Source of the DNA: Neocallimastix lanati (nom. inval.)
Taxonomy: Eukaryota; Neocallimastigomycota; Neocallimastigomycetes; Neocallimastigales; Neocallimastigaceae
Length of the DNA stretch: 64,000 nucleotides
NCBI GenBank assembly: GCA_016946835.1
Contig: JACVTC010000012.1
Span: forward strand, 1,017,501-1,081,500
Reading direction: 5' to 3'
The translations under genes were made by a program, and so were the position numbers. Of the stretch, positions 52,313 to 62,499 are shown in pieces; positions within the stretch are counted from its first letter, which is position 1, and every line of letters starts with the position of its first letter. The notes under the pieces were generated by a model that did not search any database, had not been told where the DNA came from, and was given only the letters and a program-made list of their open reading frames with translations.

Positions 52313-53771
52313 TGTTATGGTTCGGGTTTTATTAGAATTTTTATTTAATTATTTATTTTTAATATTTTTCTGTCTACATTTTAATTATTGAAAAACTTCA
52401 CTTATTTATACTTTTTGAAAAAAAATAAATATGTAAAGCCTTTCTACATTTTATTATCATATTTAAAAAAAAATATTTACTATTACTAATTACTTAAAAT
52501 TTTATATTAATTTAAATTAACTAATTCATAAGTATTTTTATTTTAATAAATTTTGTTTACATAATTTTATATTATTTTTCATATACTAAAACTAAATTAT
52601 TAAATATATACGAAAAGTAACAAACAAAATTTAAAAAGATTTTACAGAAAAATAAAGTTATTTTAATCAAGAATGTTAATATAATATTCTTATATTTTAT
52701 ATAAAATAAATTTAAAAACTATAATATATTTAATATTTATTATTAATCAATTAAGATTTGATTTTATTTGTGGGGAATAAAAATATAAAATAATCAATTT
52801 AAAAATAAAATAAAATACTAAAAAGAATACAAGTTTAATATTGATACAATATAATAATAATATAATAATATATTTGAAAATAAAAATAAAATATTAATAT
52901 TGATAATAAACACTTTAATAAAATAATAAAATTTAAGGTTAAATTATAGATATTGATATTAATAATAAAAATATAGAATTATTGATAATATTTTAGAAAC
53001 TTTTAATAAAAATAAAAAAAAATATATATATTTAGAAAATATTTTAGTATAGAAAATATAGTAAAGTAATATTAAGTAAAGAATAATATAATGTATTCTA
53101 AAGTATGTCAAAGTTTTAAGATAATTTGGTCTTAACGATTAGGTCAAGATGCCAAATTATAGTAATTAATTAATAATTTAATTTTACTCTTATTTAAACA
53201 TATTGTTATTAGTAAATATAATTAAGTTTTTATTTAAAATATAAATTTTATTTAATTTTAATAATATTTTATTACATTATTATTTTATATAATTATTACT
53301 ATAATTTAAATTACAATAATCCTACAAAGGATTAATCAAAAGATTTAAACATGTATTTATATAAAATAATTAATTATTAAAATATTAATTATTAATATGA
53401 ATATGCAAATAATATTAATATAAGTTTGATATTGATAATATAAAGTAAGATAGTAATATAAATATTTAATATAAATAAAATATAAGAATATAATATGTAG
53501 AAATTAATTTAATATGACAATCACGTGTTTACATTATTTAATATATATTAATTTCAATATGTTAATAATATTTAGTAATTAGTTGGCCTAGACTAATTCC
53601 TAAATATTTTAATAAAGTTAATTTAATAATAATTATTATATTATTATTCTTTAATATTGAAATTCAAATAACTGAATTATTGAAATTGAAATTGAAATTG
53701 AAATTCAGTTATTATCTTAACAAAGTAAGTTGAAATTCTAATTAATAATCCATTATATGTTCGTTCTTTAC
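52313..53771 (-). repeat. LTR-like repeat D, copy 2, holding F3
   Basis: It starts TGTTATGGTTCGGG and ends GTTCTTTACC, the inverse of D1, interrupted by F3. AAAAA lies before it (52308-52312). Before the later C insertion AAAAA also followed it, as AAAA at 53773-53776 plus the A at 54781. Confidence 0.75.
53106..53722 (-). repeat. Solo LTR, family F copy 3
   Basis: 617 bp, minus orientation, with a perfect 5-bp duplication AAGTA (53101-53105 and 53723-53727) inside repeat D2. Confidence 0.87.
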
Positions 53772-53776
53772 CAAAA

Positions 53777-54775
53777 TGTAAGAATCTATAATTATTTTTA
53801 ACAAAATAATTATATTTTCTTAGTTAGGTTATAATTAATATAACTTTTATTTAACTCATATTTCATTTATACAATTAATTATAATTAATAATTTATTTAA
53901 TTATATATTAAAATTTTATTTAGTTTAATATTAAAAATTTATTTAATCAAATAATTTTTATACATTTAAAATAATATTAAATTTATTTAATTATTCACTT
54001 AATTATTAAATTTATTAGTTTTAGTTTTCTCTCACTTATTAAATCATAAACTAAAACACTATTCTGTATTTTATCATGTATTCTGTATTCTATCATGTAT
54101 TCTGTATTGTATTAATCATGTATTTTATTATTAATGTATTGTTTTATATTTTTTATGTAAAGTTCTATAAAATAGAACTAAATAGATTAAATTTTAAATT
54201 TTATGATCGAAATAATTTTCATTATTTTATTCTTTTATTTTCGATCATTATATTAGATTAAGTAATCGGTTAATTAAGGTTTTTCCAATTACTTCTTAAA
54301 AGTAATCGGTTTTACTTAATTAACGCGATGATCGATATGGATAGAATATCGATCAAAAAACTTATCTAGGTTTTTCTTCTAGTCTTTTCCTAGATAAGAG
54401 ATTTGTTAAGATTAGAACCCCTTTTGATTTTAACCTTATTTTGACAAAAAAGTATAAATAAGGCTCTTGAGTTCTCTTTGAGAAATCAAGAGTTATTATT
54501 ATAACAATTATAATATAATAATAATAACAATAAGTTTTAACATTTAAAATTTTTAATAAAAAATAAAACAAATTATTTTAATAAAACAAATTTTATAATT
54601 AAAACTTTTCCTTATCAATTTTAGTGTTTCGTCTATTATAATTCGTTATAATAAACTCGATAATTAGAAAGAACCATAGGTAAGTATGATTCTTTTCTAA
54701 ACCTTTAATATTAGCAGTTAGAGCTAATATTAATGATTAATAATTTAATTATAATTTTTTAATTAAATTATTACA
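53777..54775 (+). repeat. Solo LTR, family C copy 3, directly upstream of tRNA-Trp
   Basis: 999 bp, TGTAAGAATC to AATTATTACA, with duplication CAAAA on both sides (53772-53776 and 54776-54780). TATAAATAAGGC and AAGAGTTATTATT mark the promoter and start. It ends 15 bp before the tRNA. Confidence 0.88.
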
Positions 54776-54790
54776 CAAAAATTTAAATAA

Positions 54791-54862
54791 GGAGGGTTGG
54801 CGCAACGGTAGCGCGTCCGCCTCCAGAGCGGAAGGTTGGGTGTTCGAATCACTCACTCTCCA
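54791..54862 (+). tRNA. tRNA-Trp(CCA): tRNA-Trp (anticodon CCA)
   Basis: The 72-nt cloverleaf has acceptor GGAGGGT/ACTCTCC (one G-T pair), anticodon stem TCCGC/GCGGA with loop CTCCAGA (CCA at 54823-54825), and T arm GGGTG-TTCGAAT-CACTC. The discriminator is A, CCA is not encoded and there is no intron. It decodes UGG. Confidence 0.95.
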
Positions 54863-54867
54863 TTTTT
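54863..54867 (+). terminator. RNA polymerase III terminator of tRNA-Trp
   Basis: Five T immediately follow the tRNA, with a longer T run from about 54879. Confidence 0.75.
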
Positions 54868-55763
54868 GTTATTTTAATTTTTTTTTATTTTTCATTTCTG
54901 ATACTGGCTGGGGTTGAAACACTAAGATATTCAAAACAAAAAATAAATATTAACACATAAAGATAAAATAAATTTAGAAACAAAAAATAGTTTTAAAATA
55001 TTCTTTATTTAAATTTAAAACTGAAATTATTTGTTCTAAGTATTAAAAAGAAAGAAATTTATTCTTCTTTTTATACTTTTATTTTAATACATTTTATTTA
55101 TCTTTATCATATTCTTTAAAAAAAAACTATTCTAACTATTTTATTTTTAACTTTTACTATTATTTTAAATTATTTTTAATATTATTTATATTGTTAAAAA
55201 AATAACATTTATTAAATTAAACTATAAAAATTAAATTTGGAGGTTGTATCACGAAAGGCGTTCCGGGCGGTAGCTTCTTCTTGATATTGTCTTTAGAGAG
55301 AAAATTATACAGAATTAATGTTTTCTGTATTTTGTTCATTTTTGTTATTGAAGATTTTCTGTATTTTGGTTCATTTTATTTTAATAAGGATTTAATTTAG
55401 TTTTGATTTCTGTTTTATTCATAGTTTATTTCAAAGGCTTAGAAAATATTATACAGGAACTTATAATTCTGTGTTTTATATCAAATATTTATTGAAATAG
55501 TTTTTATTATACTTAATATAAAAAAAATAAGTTTTAATAATGATTTAAATTATATTTAATTTTTAATAAGAATATTTAATATTAATTTTTATTATATTTG
55601 ATATTAATTAAAAGATTTTAATAAGAATATTTAATAATAATTTTTATTATATTTGATATTAAATAAAAGGTTTTAATAAGAATATTTAATAATAATATTT
55701 ATTGTAATATTAATAGGAATATTTGATAGGAAATACAAGGTATTTAGTGACACTCTGTATCAC
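54868..55763. other. AT-rich DNA with one GC-rich patch
   Basis: No gene is recognised. At 55240-55292 a patch containing AAAGGCGTTCCGGGCGGTAGC stands out by its GC content. Around 55555-55730 about three diverged copies of 'aataagaatatttaat...tttttattatatttgatatt' form a tandem repeat. Confidence 0.5.
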
Positions 55764-55814
55764 TTGTAAAAGGTACATGATAACATTAAACCTATCCAAT
55801 GATAGTTGGTTACG
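55764..55814 (+). repeat. Repeat K, left-end fragment
   Basis: It matches the first 50-odd bases of K2 (TGTAACAGATACATGG, 'cctatccaatgatagtt') and is broken at TTACG, where an F LTR begins. Confidence 0.65.
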
Positions 55815-56318
55815 TGTTAAGATAATAACTGAATTTCAATATTAATAAATAATATTAAAGAAAATTATTTAGTTATTAATTATTCATACATTTATTTATT
55901 TATTATAAAATATTTTATTGACCAAAGTCGCGAATTTTGGTCTAAAGAATAAACAAATATTTTTATATAAACTATATAATTATTTCACATGAATAAACAA
56001 GAATAAAGAAATTATTTACATGCGCATGATAAATCTAATGATTTACATTTAATTATGTATTAACATAAATAATGTTAATTTACATTTTAAGTTCATTTTT
56101 AACATAAATATTTATGATTTATATTTTCTATTATTTAATTATAAATCTAAATTGTTATGTTTATTTATTTATATAATTTAATACTTGAACAAATAATAAT
56201 ATATAATAATTATTATTAAATTAACTTTATTAAAATATTTAGGAAATAGTCTAGGCCAACTAATTGACAAAATATTATTAACATATTGAAATTATTGAAA
56301 TTAATATTTATTAAATAA
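55815..56318 (+). repeat. LTR family F copy 5, 5' part
   Basis: It opens TGTTAAGATAATAACTG. From about 55847 to 56185 foreign AT-rich DNA (with the inverted pair GACCAAA/TTTTGGTC) interrupts it, then F sequence resumes up to element I. The F sequence continues after element I at 62402. Confidence 0.7.
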
Positions 56319-56888
56319 TGATATAAAACAAATATGTGTAGCAACATATTTGTATATTTGAATATTTGTATATTCAGATATTAAATTTATATCTTATTAT
56401 TTATAATAATTTATATTATTATATATTTTATATTATTATTTATATTTTATATTATTATTTATATTTTATATTATTATTTATATTTTATATTATTATTTAT
56501 ATTTTATATTATTTATATTTTGTATATATTATTTATATTCCTTATATATATTTCTTAAATATTAAATTATACTTCTTATTTTAAATTATTAAAGTTTATA
56601 ATTATTAAAGTATATATAATTAATATAATAGTTTATATTATTTATATATTATTCATATTAAAATATTATTATTTATTTATATATATATTATATTTATATA
56701 TATATTTATTTATAATAATTATATATTATTAATACTTTACAGTATAATTAATATTAACTCTTATTCTTGTTTTTGTTTTTCTTTAGTAGAAATAATATTG
56801 TAATTATAAAATAATAAAATATTATTAAAAATTATTAATAACTCAAATACACTTATTAAACCAGCTACAACATAAAGAATATCACATT
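56319..56888 (+). repeat. 5' LTR of element I
   Basis: It starts TGATATAAAAC and ends near ATATCACATT (exact end uncertain by one or two bases). A 'ttatatttta' minisatellite at about 56400-56520 has about three more units than in the 3' LTR. Confidence 0.87.
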
Positions 56889-56894
56889 AAAAAT

Positions 56895-56911
56895 TGGTGC
56901 GAAGTGTGAGG
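56895..56911 (+). promoter_or_regulatory. Candidate primer-binding site of element I
   Basis: TGGTGCGAAGTGTGAGG lies six bases after the LTR and would pair with a tRNA ending CTTCGCACCA. The tRNA is not identified. Confidence 0.6.
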
Positions 56912-57260
56912 TTGTAGTTAAAAATAGGTTTATTAGTGTATAGTTATTAATTGTAATTAATATTTATTATTTAGTTAGATTTCGGAGAAATTGCGTTTAG
57001 AGGTTAAAGACGTCGTTTCTCAACATTTTAATTAAATTTAGTATTAGAGTTATTGTAGTAAAATATGAAGTAGGAGACTGGGAAATCGAACCAGAATAAA
57101 AACGATTAACCTATATTCATATACTACAATATTATCAATAAATTTCATATTTAAAATTTAATAATTAATTTTTGTTTAATGCAAAATTTAGTGTAAATAA
57201 AATTTTTACTAATTAGGAAATAATTATTAATTAATAATAATATAATCAACAAAACAATAA

Positions 57261-57947
57261 TCAAAATACAAAAAACTAGATTACGGAAGAAGGCTAACTT
57301 CCAATAATCAAAATGCCAACTATAATGATTATGGTGAAAACAATATTGCTAATGTTTGTCTCAATAATGATTATAGTAATAACCATAACAATTATAATAA
57401 TAACTACAATAATATTTATGATAATAATTATAATGAAGATTATGATAATGATAATTTTAACCATTATGATAATAATGATTATAATAATGATTATAATAAT
57501 GATTATGATATTATAAATAATAATGAACAATTCTATTGTGAAAATGATAAAAATAATGATTATAATGACGACAATGTTGTAGTATCTTCTTACGACAATC
57601 ATAACAATTTGGAAGAAATTATAGCTGCTGCAAAAAGAGAAAGAGATGAAAAATATAATAATATATTAACAAACGCTAATAAGAAGTTACGCAATATAAC
57701 GAATAATTATGACAAAGCTTCCATTAATAATTCACAAACTATTCCTCAAAATAAAATATTTGATAATATAAATAATATTAGTAATCCTATCCAAAATAAT
57801 AATTCCACTGATAATATTATAAATAACAAACGAATTATTAAACCTACGAGAAGAATAAGTAAAAAAGTCCTTAACAATAATATAAAAATTGATAATAATA
57901 ATGAAAATAAAAATGAAAAAAATGAAGTTCATAATAACGCACAGTAA
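57261..57947 (+). CDS. Asn/Asp/Tyr-rich N-part of element I polyprotein
   Basis: The frame is open from 57261 and gives a low-complexity stretch (repeats of NDY and NN) followed by LEEIIAAAKRERDEKYNN, a helical segment. No Ty3 capsid domain or zinc knuckle can be found, so gag is deleted or too diverged to see. It ends in TAA 57945-57947, but the same frame continues directly into the protease ORF, so one nonsense codon separates them. There is no ATG near the start. Confidence 0.55.
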   Translation, partial: SKYKKLDYGRRLTSNNQNANYNDYGENNIANVCLNNDYSNNHNNYNNNYNNIYDNNYNEDYDNDNFNHYDNNDYNNDYNNDYDIINNNEQFYCENDKNNDYNDDNVVVSSYDNHNNLEEIIAAAKRERDEKYNNILTNANKKLRNITNNYDKASINNSQTIPQNKIFDNINNISNPIQNNNSTDNIINNKRIIKPTRRISKKVLNNNIKIDNNNENKNEKNEVHNNAQ

Positions 57948-58004
57948 AGAGAAAGAATTAAGAATAAAATTAATGATAATGATTCAAGTAATAAAATTAA
58001 TAAT

Positions 58005-58922
58005 ATGAAAACAGTTAATAATGTTAATAATATGGACAAAATGAAGAATAAAAATTTAACGGAAAAAGAAAAGAAACAAAATCCTACTATACAGATGATG
58101 AGAAACCGCGAGCAATATGATATTTACGAAGATTTATTAAATATTCCAGAAAATATTACAATTGGACAACTGCTTAACATTTCAAAAATTTCTAAAAATA
58201 AATTAATTAAAGATATTAAGAATTCAAAGCAAAATAATGAAAATATTATTAATGCTACTAATTCTACTATAGATAATAACTATAATAATAACGATAATAG
58301 TAGTACCAATAGTAGTAACAATGAAAATTATAGTGATATTAATTATAATAGTAAAATAGCTAATAATTTAAATAATAATAATAATATTGTACACGAACAT
58401 GATGTTGCAGTTGTACGTGGATATATTAATGGCTATCCTGCTTCAATTTTCATAGACGCGTGTAGTAATGCAAATTTAATATCACGTAAATTTTTAAATA
58501 AATTTGTTAAAAATTATCAAATTATTGGCCATGATAAAAGTACAATTAGACAAGCGATGGTTGATGATATAAGTCGTGTTTATGATATTGTTCGCTTAGC
58601 TGTTAAACTTGGTTCTGTTGAATTTATTAGTGATTTTAAAATTTCCGATAAAGATAATCCTTTTTATGATGCGATTATTTCTCTTAAAACACAATCTGAT
58701 AACAGGATTCTTATTGACACAATTCATAAAGTTCTTGCATATATGAATATGGATTATAAATTAGTACCTATTAGTAATATAGAAGATATAAATACTTTCC
58801 ATTCTCAGTCTTTATTATGTGTTTCCCCTGAACCAAAAATTGATATTGTTGAGGCTACTTTATTTGTTGATGCTAATGAACCTAATTCTAATATTAGTGC
58901 TAAAGAAAAAGAATGTAATTAA
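58005..58922 (+). CDS. pol: Protease-like region of element I
   Basis: The ORF has a charged N-part with KNREQYDIYEDLL and LLNISKISKNKLIKDI, matching in position the SQLLAASPSIRKELE region of A. The retropepsin fold follows: ASIFIDACSNANLISRKF and NPFYDAIISLKTQSDNRILIDT. The catalytic D-T/S-G triplet reads D-A-C (Asp151). The RT ORF is +1 relative to this one and overlaps it near 58905, so a one-base lesion or +1 shift separates them. Confidence 0.75.
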   Translation: MKTVNNVNNMDKMKNKNLTEKEKKQNPTIQMMRNREQYDIYEDLLNIPENITIGQLLNISKISKNKLIKDIKNSKQNNENIINATNSTIDNNYNNNDNSSTNSSNNENYSDINYNSKIANNLNNNNNIVHEHDVAVVRGYINGYPASIFIDACSNANLISRKFLNKFVKNYQIIGHDKSTIRQAMVDDISRVYDIVRLAVKLGSVEFISDFKISDKDNPFYDAIISLKTQSDNRILIDTIHKVLAYMNMDYKLVPISNIEDINTFHSQSLLCVSPEPKIDIVEATLFVDANEPNSNISAKEKECN

Positions 58923-61662
58923 TTCTATTATTAATCAATTAAAATTTAAAAATAAAAAAGATTATAAAAAATTTTGTAGATTATTAAAAAAATTTGATGA
59001 TATTATTGACATTTCTTCTGATGATTTGGAACCTTCTAAATTATTTCCTCATCATATTATTTTAGAAGAAAACTCTATGCCAATTAAACAAAAGGCGTAT
59101 AAAATTTCTCAGGTTCAATCTAATGCTTTAAAGGAAGAACTTCGTAAATTATTGGAGAAAAAGTTAATTGAACCTTCTCATTCTCCATGGGCTTCTCCTG
59201 TTGTTTTAGTTTTAAAGAAAAATGGTAAATGGCGTCTTTGTGTTGATTTTAGGAAGTTGAATGATATTACTATTAAAGATGCCTATGCACTCCCAAAAAT
59301 TCGTGAAATCTTTGATGCTTTGAAAGATGCAAAAATATTTTCTTCTATTGATTTATTTAGTGGTTACCATCAAATTCCTATGTGGGCTGAAGATATGGAA
59401 AAGACTTCTTTTACAACGAAATTTGGTAATTACTATTTTAAAGTTATGTCCTTTGGTTTAACTAACGCGCCTGCTACCTTCCAGCGTGAAATGAATAGAA
59501 TCTTCTTTGATTTAATTAATGATTGCGTTCAAATATACTTAGATGATATTATTATTTATTCCGATAGTTTTGAAAATCATCTAATTCATCTTTCCAAAGT
59601 TTTTAATATTTTAAGAAAATATAATTTAAAATTAAACATAGAAAAATGTCATTTCTGTCAAACAGAAATTGAAGCTTTAGGTCATAAAGTTACTACTAAT
59701 GGTTTACTTCTTCTAGATAAAAAAACGCTTTCCATTGTGAATATGACACCTCCTACTAATGTATCCGAACTTCGTTCTTTTCTAGGCATGACTGGTTATT
59801 ATAGAAATTTCATTGACAATTACTCTGCTAAATCTGCACCTCTTTGTTCTTTGTTAAGGAAGAATACTCCATTTGTTTGGACTGATTCTCAAAACAATAG
59901 CTTTCAATTATTAAAGAATTGTTTAATCAGTGCCCCTATCCTCTGTTACCCTAAATTTGATATTCCCTTTATTATTCGTTCAGATGCTTGTGGTTATGGT
60001 ATTGATGGTGTTCTTTTACAACTTTATGATGATAATATTGAACACCCAATTTATTTTGTTAGTAGAAGTTTAAAAAAATCTGAGAAAAATTATACTACAA
60101 CTGAACTTGAAGACACCGCTGCTTATTATTGCTTAGTCCAATTCGAACATTATATTTTAGGTAATCCATTCAAAACAATTCTATATACTGATCACAAACC
60201 TTTAGTTTCTATTATTAAAAGTTGTGAGCCGAATACTCTTAAACATCAACGTTGGTGTGATAAATTTAGTAAACTTCAAGTTGATATTGTTTATCACCTT
60301 GGTAAAGCTAATTTGATTGCTGATGCATTGTCTAGAATTGTTCGTAAAGACTTCTCTATTACTAATGTTTGTATTAGTTCTAATTCTATTCTTAATAGCG
60401 ATATTCTGTTCACTTCTGTTAACAATTCTAATAGTTCCATTGATTCCTTCATTGTTAATAATTCACCTGTTGATAGCTCCATTCTCACCCAGGAGGAGAA
60501 CGAAAAATTCATTTCTGAATTTATGTATAAATTTTTAACCGAAAAAATAGTTAAAATTGATAATAAATTATATTTTAGAGATGATAATAAATTAAGAAAA
60601 ATTATTGATGATCCCTATGAAAAAATTAAAATTATTACTAAAGAACATAGAGTGGGTCATGAAGGTATTCAGAAAACTTACGAAAGAATAAAAGAAAAGT
60701 ATTACTGGAAAAATTTAATAATAGATGTAAAAAAATATATTTCGCTATGCAAAATATGCCAACTAAATCGTTCTGAGCCATTGTCGAAACCAACAGAAAA
60801 ATATGGAACTCCTGTAGAAGCTCCTTTTGTTAGAGTTGGTTTAGATATTATTGGACCCCTAAAAGAAACACAACAAGGTAATAAATATATTATTGTTTGC
60901 GTAGATTATTTTACAAAGTGGGTAGAAGCTAAACCACTTCGTACCACTACTTCACAGGACGTAACAAATTTCTTAGTAGAAGTTTTTAGTAGACATGGTA
61001 TACCAGAACTAATTATTACAGATAATGGTGTACAGTTTACTACTGATTATACTAAAATATTTTTAGATCTATATGATGTGTACGTTCATTTTGTTAGCAC
61101 ATATCATCCAGAATCAAATGGATTAGTGGAAAACAGAAATAGAGAAATAGGAAAGCAATTAAGAAATTTCTCGAATGATAATAAACATTGGGATATTTTG
61201 TTACCGCTGGCTTTATGGGCTTTAAGAACCAGTAAATCTGCTGTAACGGGTTATTCAAGTTTTGAACTTTTATATGGACGTAAGGAATTACTACTTATAG
61301 ATATAAATTTAAGAAATTCAATTTTGGAAAATAATAGTAGAACTATGGACGAAATATTAATGGAAAGGTTCGTTGAGCATGCTAAATGGGTTGAAAAAGC
61401 AGCAAAAAAAATGCTTGGAACAATCCATTATTGGAAAACTCGAAGACAAGCTCAACAAAGTATGGAAAATAAGAAAAATTTTAAAATTGGTGATTTAGTA
61501 AAAATAAGAAATCACCAACGAACTAAACTTGAACCGTATTTCCTTGGTCCATATATAATTAATGACATATCTTGGAATACAGTTCAATTACAGGATGCTA
61601 TGGACGGTACAAAATTGGAAAGAAACGTCTATATTAAAAATATATTACCTTTTAATGAATGA
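58819..61662 (+). CDS. pol: RT, RNase H and integrase of element I, complete
   Basis: From about residue 30 the ORF reads as pol: RT with WASPVVLVLKKNGKWRLC, motif A SSIDLFSGYHQIP and catalytic YLDD at 240-243; RNase H with RSDACGYGIDG, TTELEDTAAY and YTDHKPLV; integrase with HRVGHEGIQKT, CKICQLNRS, GLDIIGPL, ITDNGVQF and ESNGLVENRNREIG; then a GPY/F-type end LEPYFLGPYIIND. No stop interrupts about 915 residues, so this is a well-preserved pol. The first residues (MFPLNQKLILL) are an out-of-frame reading of the protease. Confidence 0.93.
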   Translation: MFPLNQKLILLRLLYLLMLMNLILILVLKKKNVINSIINQLKFKNKKDYKKFCRLLKKFDDIIDISSDDLEPSKLFPHHIILEENSMPIKQKAYKISQVQSNALKEELRKLLEKKLIEPSHSPWASPVVLVLKKNGKWRLCVDFRKLNDITIKDAYALPKIREIFDALKDAKIFSSIDLFSGYHQIPMWAEDMEKTSFTTKFGNYYFKVMSFGLTNAPATFQREMNRIFFDLINDCVQIYLDDIIIYSDSFENHLIHLSKVFNILRKYNLKLNIEKCHFCQTEIEALGHKVTTNGLLLLDKKTLSIVNMTPPTNVSELRSFLGMTGYYRNFIDNYSAKSAPLCSLLRKNTPFVWTDSQNNSFQLLKNCLISAPILCYPKFDIPFIIRSDACGYGIDGVLLQLYDDNIEHPIYFVSRSLKKSEKNYTTTELEDTAAYYCLVQFEHYILGNPFKTILYTDHKPLVSIIKSCEPNTLKHQRWCDKFSKLQVDIVYHLGKANLIADALSRIVRKDFSITNVCISSNSILNSDILFTSVNNSNSSIDSFIVNNSPVDSSILTQEENEKFISEFMYKFLTEKIVKIDNKLYFRDDNKLRKIIDDPYEKIKIITKEHRVGHEGIQKTYERIKEKYYWKNLIIDVKKYISLCKICQLNRSEPLSKPTEKYGTPVEAPFVRVGLDIIGPLKETQQGNKYIIVCVDYFTKWVEAKPLRTTTSQDVTNFLVEVFSRHGIPELIITDNGVQFTTDYTKIFLDLYDVYVHFVSTYHPESNGLVENRNREIGKQLRNFSNDNKHWDILLPLALWALRTSKSAVTGYSSFELLYGRKELLLIDINLRNSILENNSRTMDEILMERFVEHAKWVEKAAKKMLGTIHYWKTRRQAQQSMENKKNFKIGDLVKIRNHQRTKLEPYFLGPYIINDISWNTVQLQDAMDGTKLERNVYIKNILPFNE

Positions 61663-61886
61663 AATTTCAAATTGGAATTTCAAAAATCTTTAATTTCTTT
61701 ATATAAAAAAAAAAAAAAAATTTTTTTTATTATTAAAATTTTATTATAAAAATTTTCAAAATTTTCATTTTTTTTTTATTATTAAATTTAATATAAATTA
61801 ATATAAAAATTTTTAATCTAAATTATTATAAATTTAATTTCACTAATTTCTTGCGAAATTAAGTTCAATTCTAGCAGGGAAGTTTC
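61663..61886 (+). other. 3' non-coding region and purine tract of element I
   Basis: It is AT-rich with A and T runs and ends in AGCAGGGAAGTTTC just before the 3' LTR, the likely plus-strand primer. Confidence 0.6.
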
Positions 61887-62401
61887 TGATATAAAACAAA
61901 TATGTGTAGCAACATATTTGTATATTTGAATATTTGTATATTCAGATATTAAATTTATATCTTATTATTTATAATAATTTATATTATTATATATTTTATA
62001 TTATTATTTATATTTTATATTATTTATATTTTGTATATATTATTTATATTCCTTATATATATTTCTTAAATATTAAATTATACTTCTTATTTTAAATTAT
62101 TAAAGTTTATAATTATTAAAGTATATATAATTAATATAATAGTTTATATTATTTATATATTATTCATATTAAAATATTATTATTTATTTATATATATATT
62201 ATATTTATATATATATATTTATTTATAATAATTATATATTATTAATACTTTACAGTATAATTAATATTAACTCTTATTCTTGTTTTTGTTTTTCTTTAGT
62301 AGAAATAATATTGTAATTATAAAATAATAAAATATTAATAAAAATTATTAATAACTCAAATACACTTATTAAACCAGCTACTACATAAAGAATATCACAT
62401 T
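61887..62401 (+). repeat. 3' LTR of element I
   Basis: 515 bp, matching the 5' LTR except for the shorter minisatellite and a few changes. AATAA follows, then the continuing F LTR (TGTAAGCACGTG). Confidence 0.88.
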
Positions 62402-62499
62402 AATAATGTAAGCACGTGATTTTCATATTAAATTAGTTTCTATATTAATTTATTATCAAAATCTTTACATATTATATTTTAATTATAAAATAAATAAAA

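Larger units (their letters stand above)
56319..62401 (+). mobile_element. Ty3/gypsy LTR retrotransposon, element I
   Basis: Direct LTRs (570 and 515 bp) enclose an Asn-rich N-part, a protease-like ORF and a full-length RT-RNase H-integrase ORF. AATAA is duplicated at 56314-56318 and 62402-62406, within an F LTR. It is related to A and H, but gag capsid sequence is missing and the protease motif is altered. Confidence 0.9.

Noticed and set aside
54076-54571. ORFs on both strands inside the C LTR
   Set aside because: They lie in LTR promoter sequence and are not kept open in the other C copies.
56366-56584. 72-residue Tyr/Ile/Leu ORF
   Set aside because: It reads through the AT minisatellite of the element I LTR. 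The 3' LTR has a different number of units and there is no conserved frame.
57294-57602. Minus-strand ORF of almost only Ile/Val, and its plus-strand twin at 57313-57516
   Set aside because: Both are out-of-frame readings of the Asn/Asp/Tyr codon repeats of element I, not proteins.
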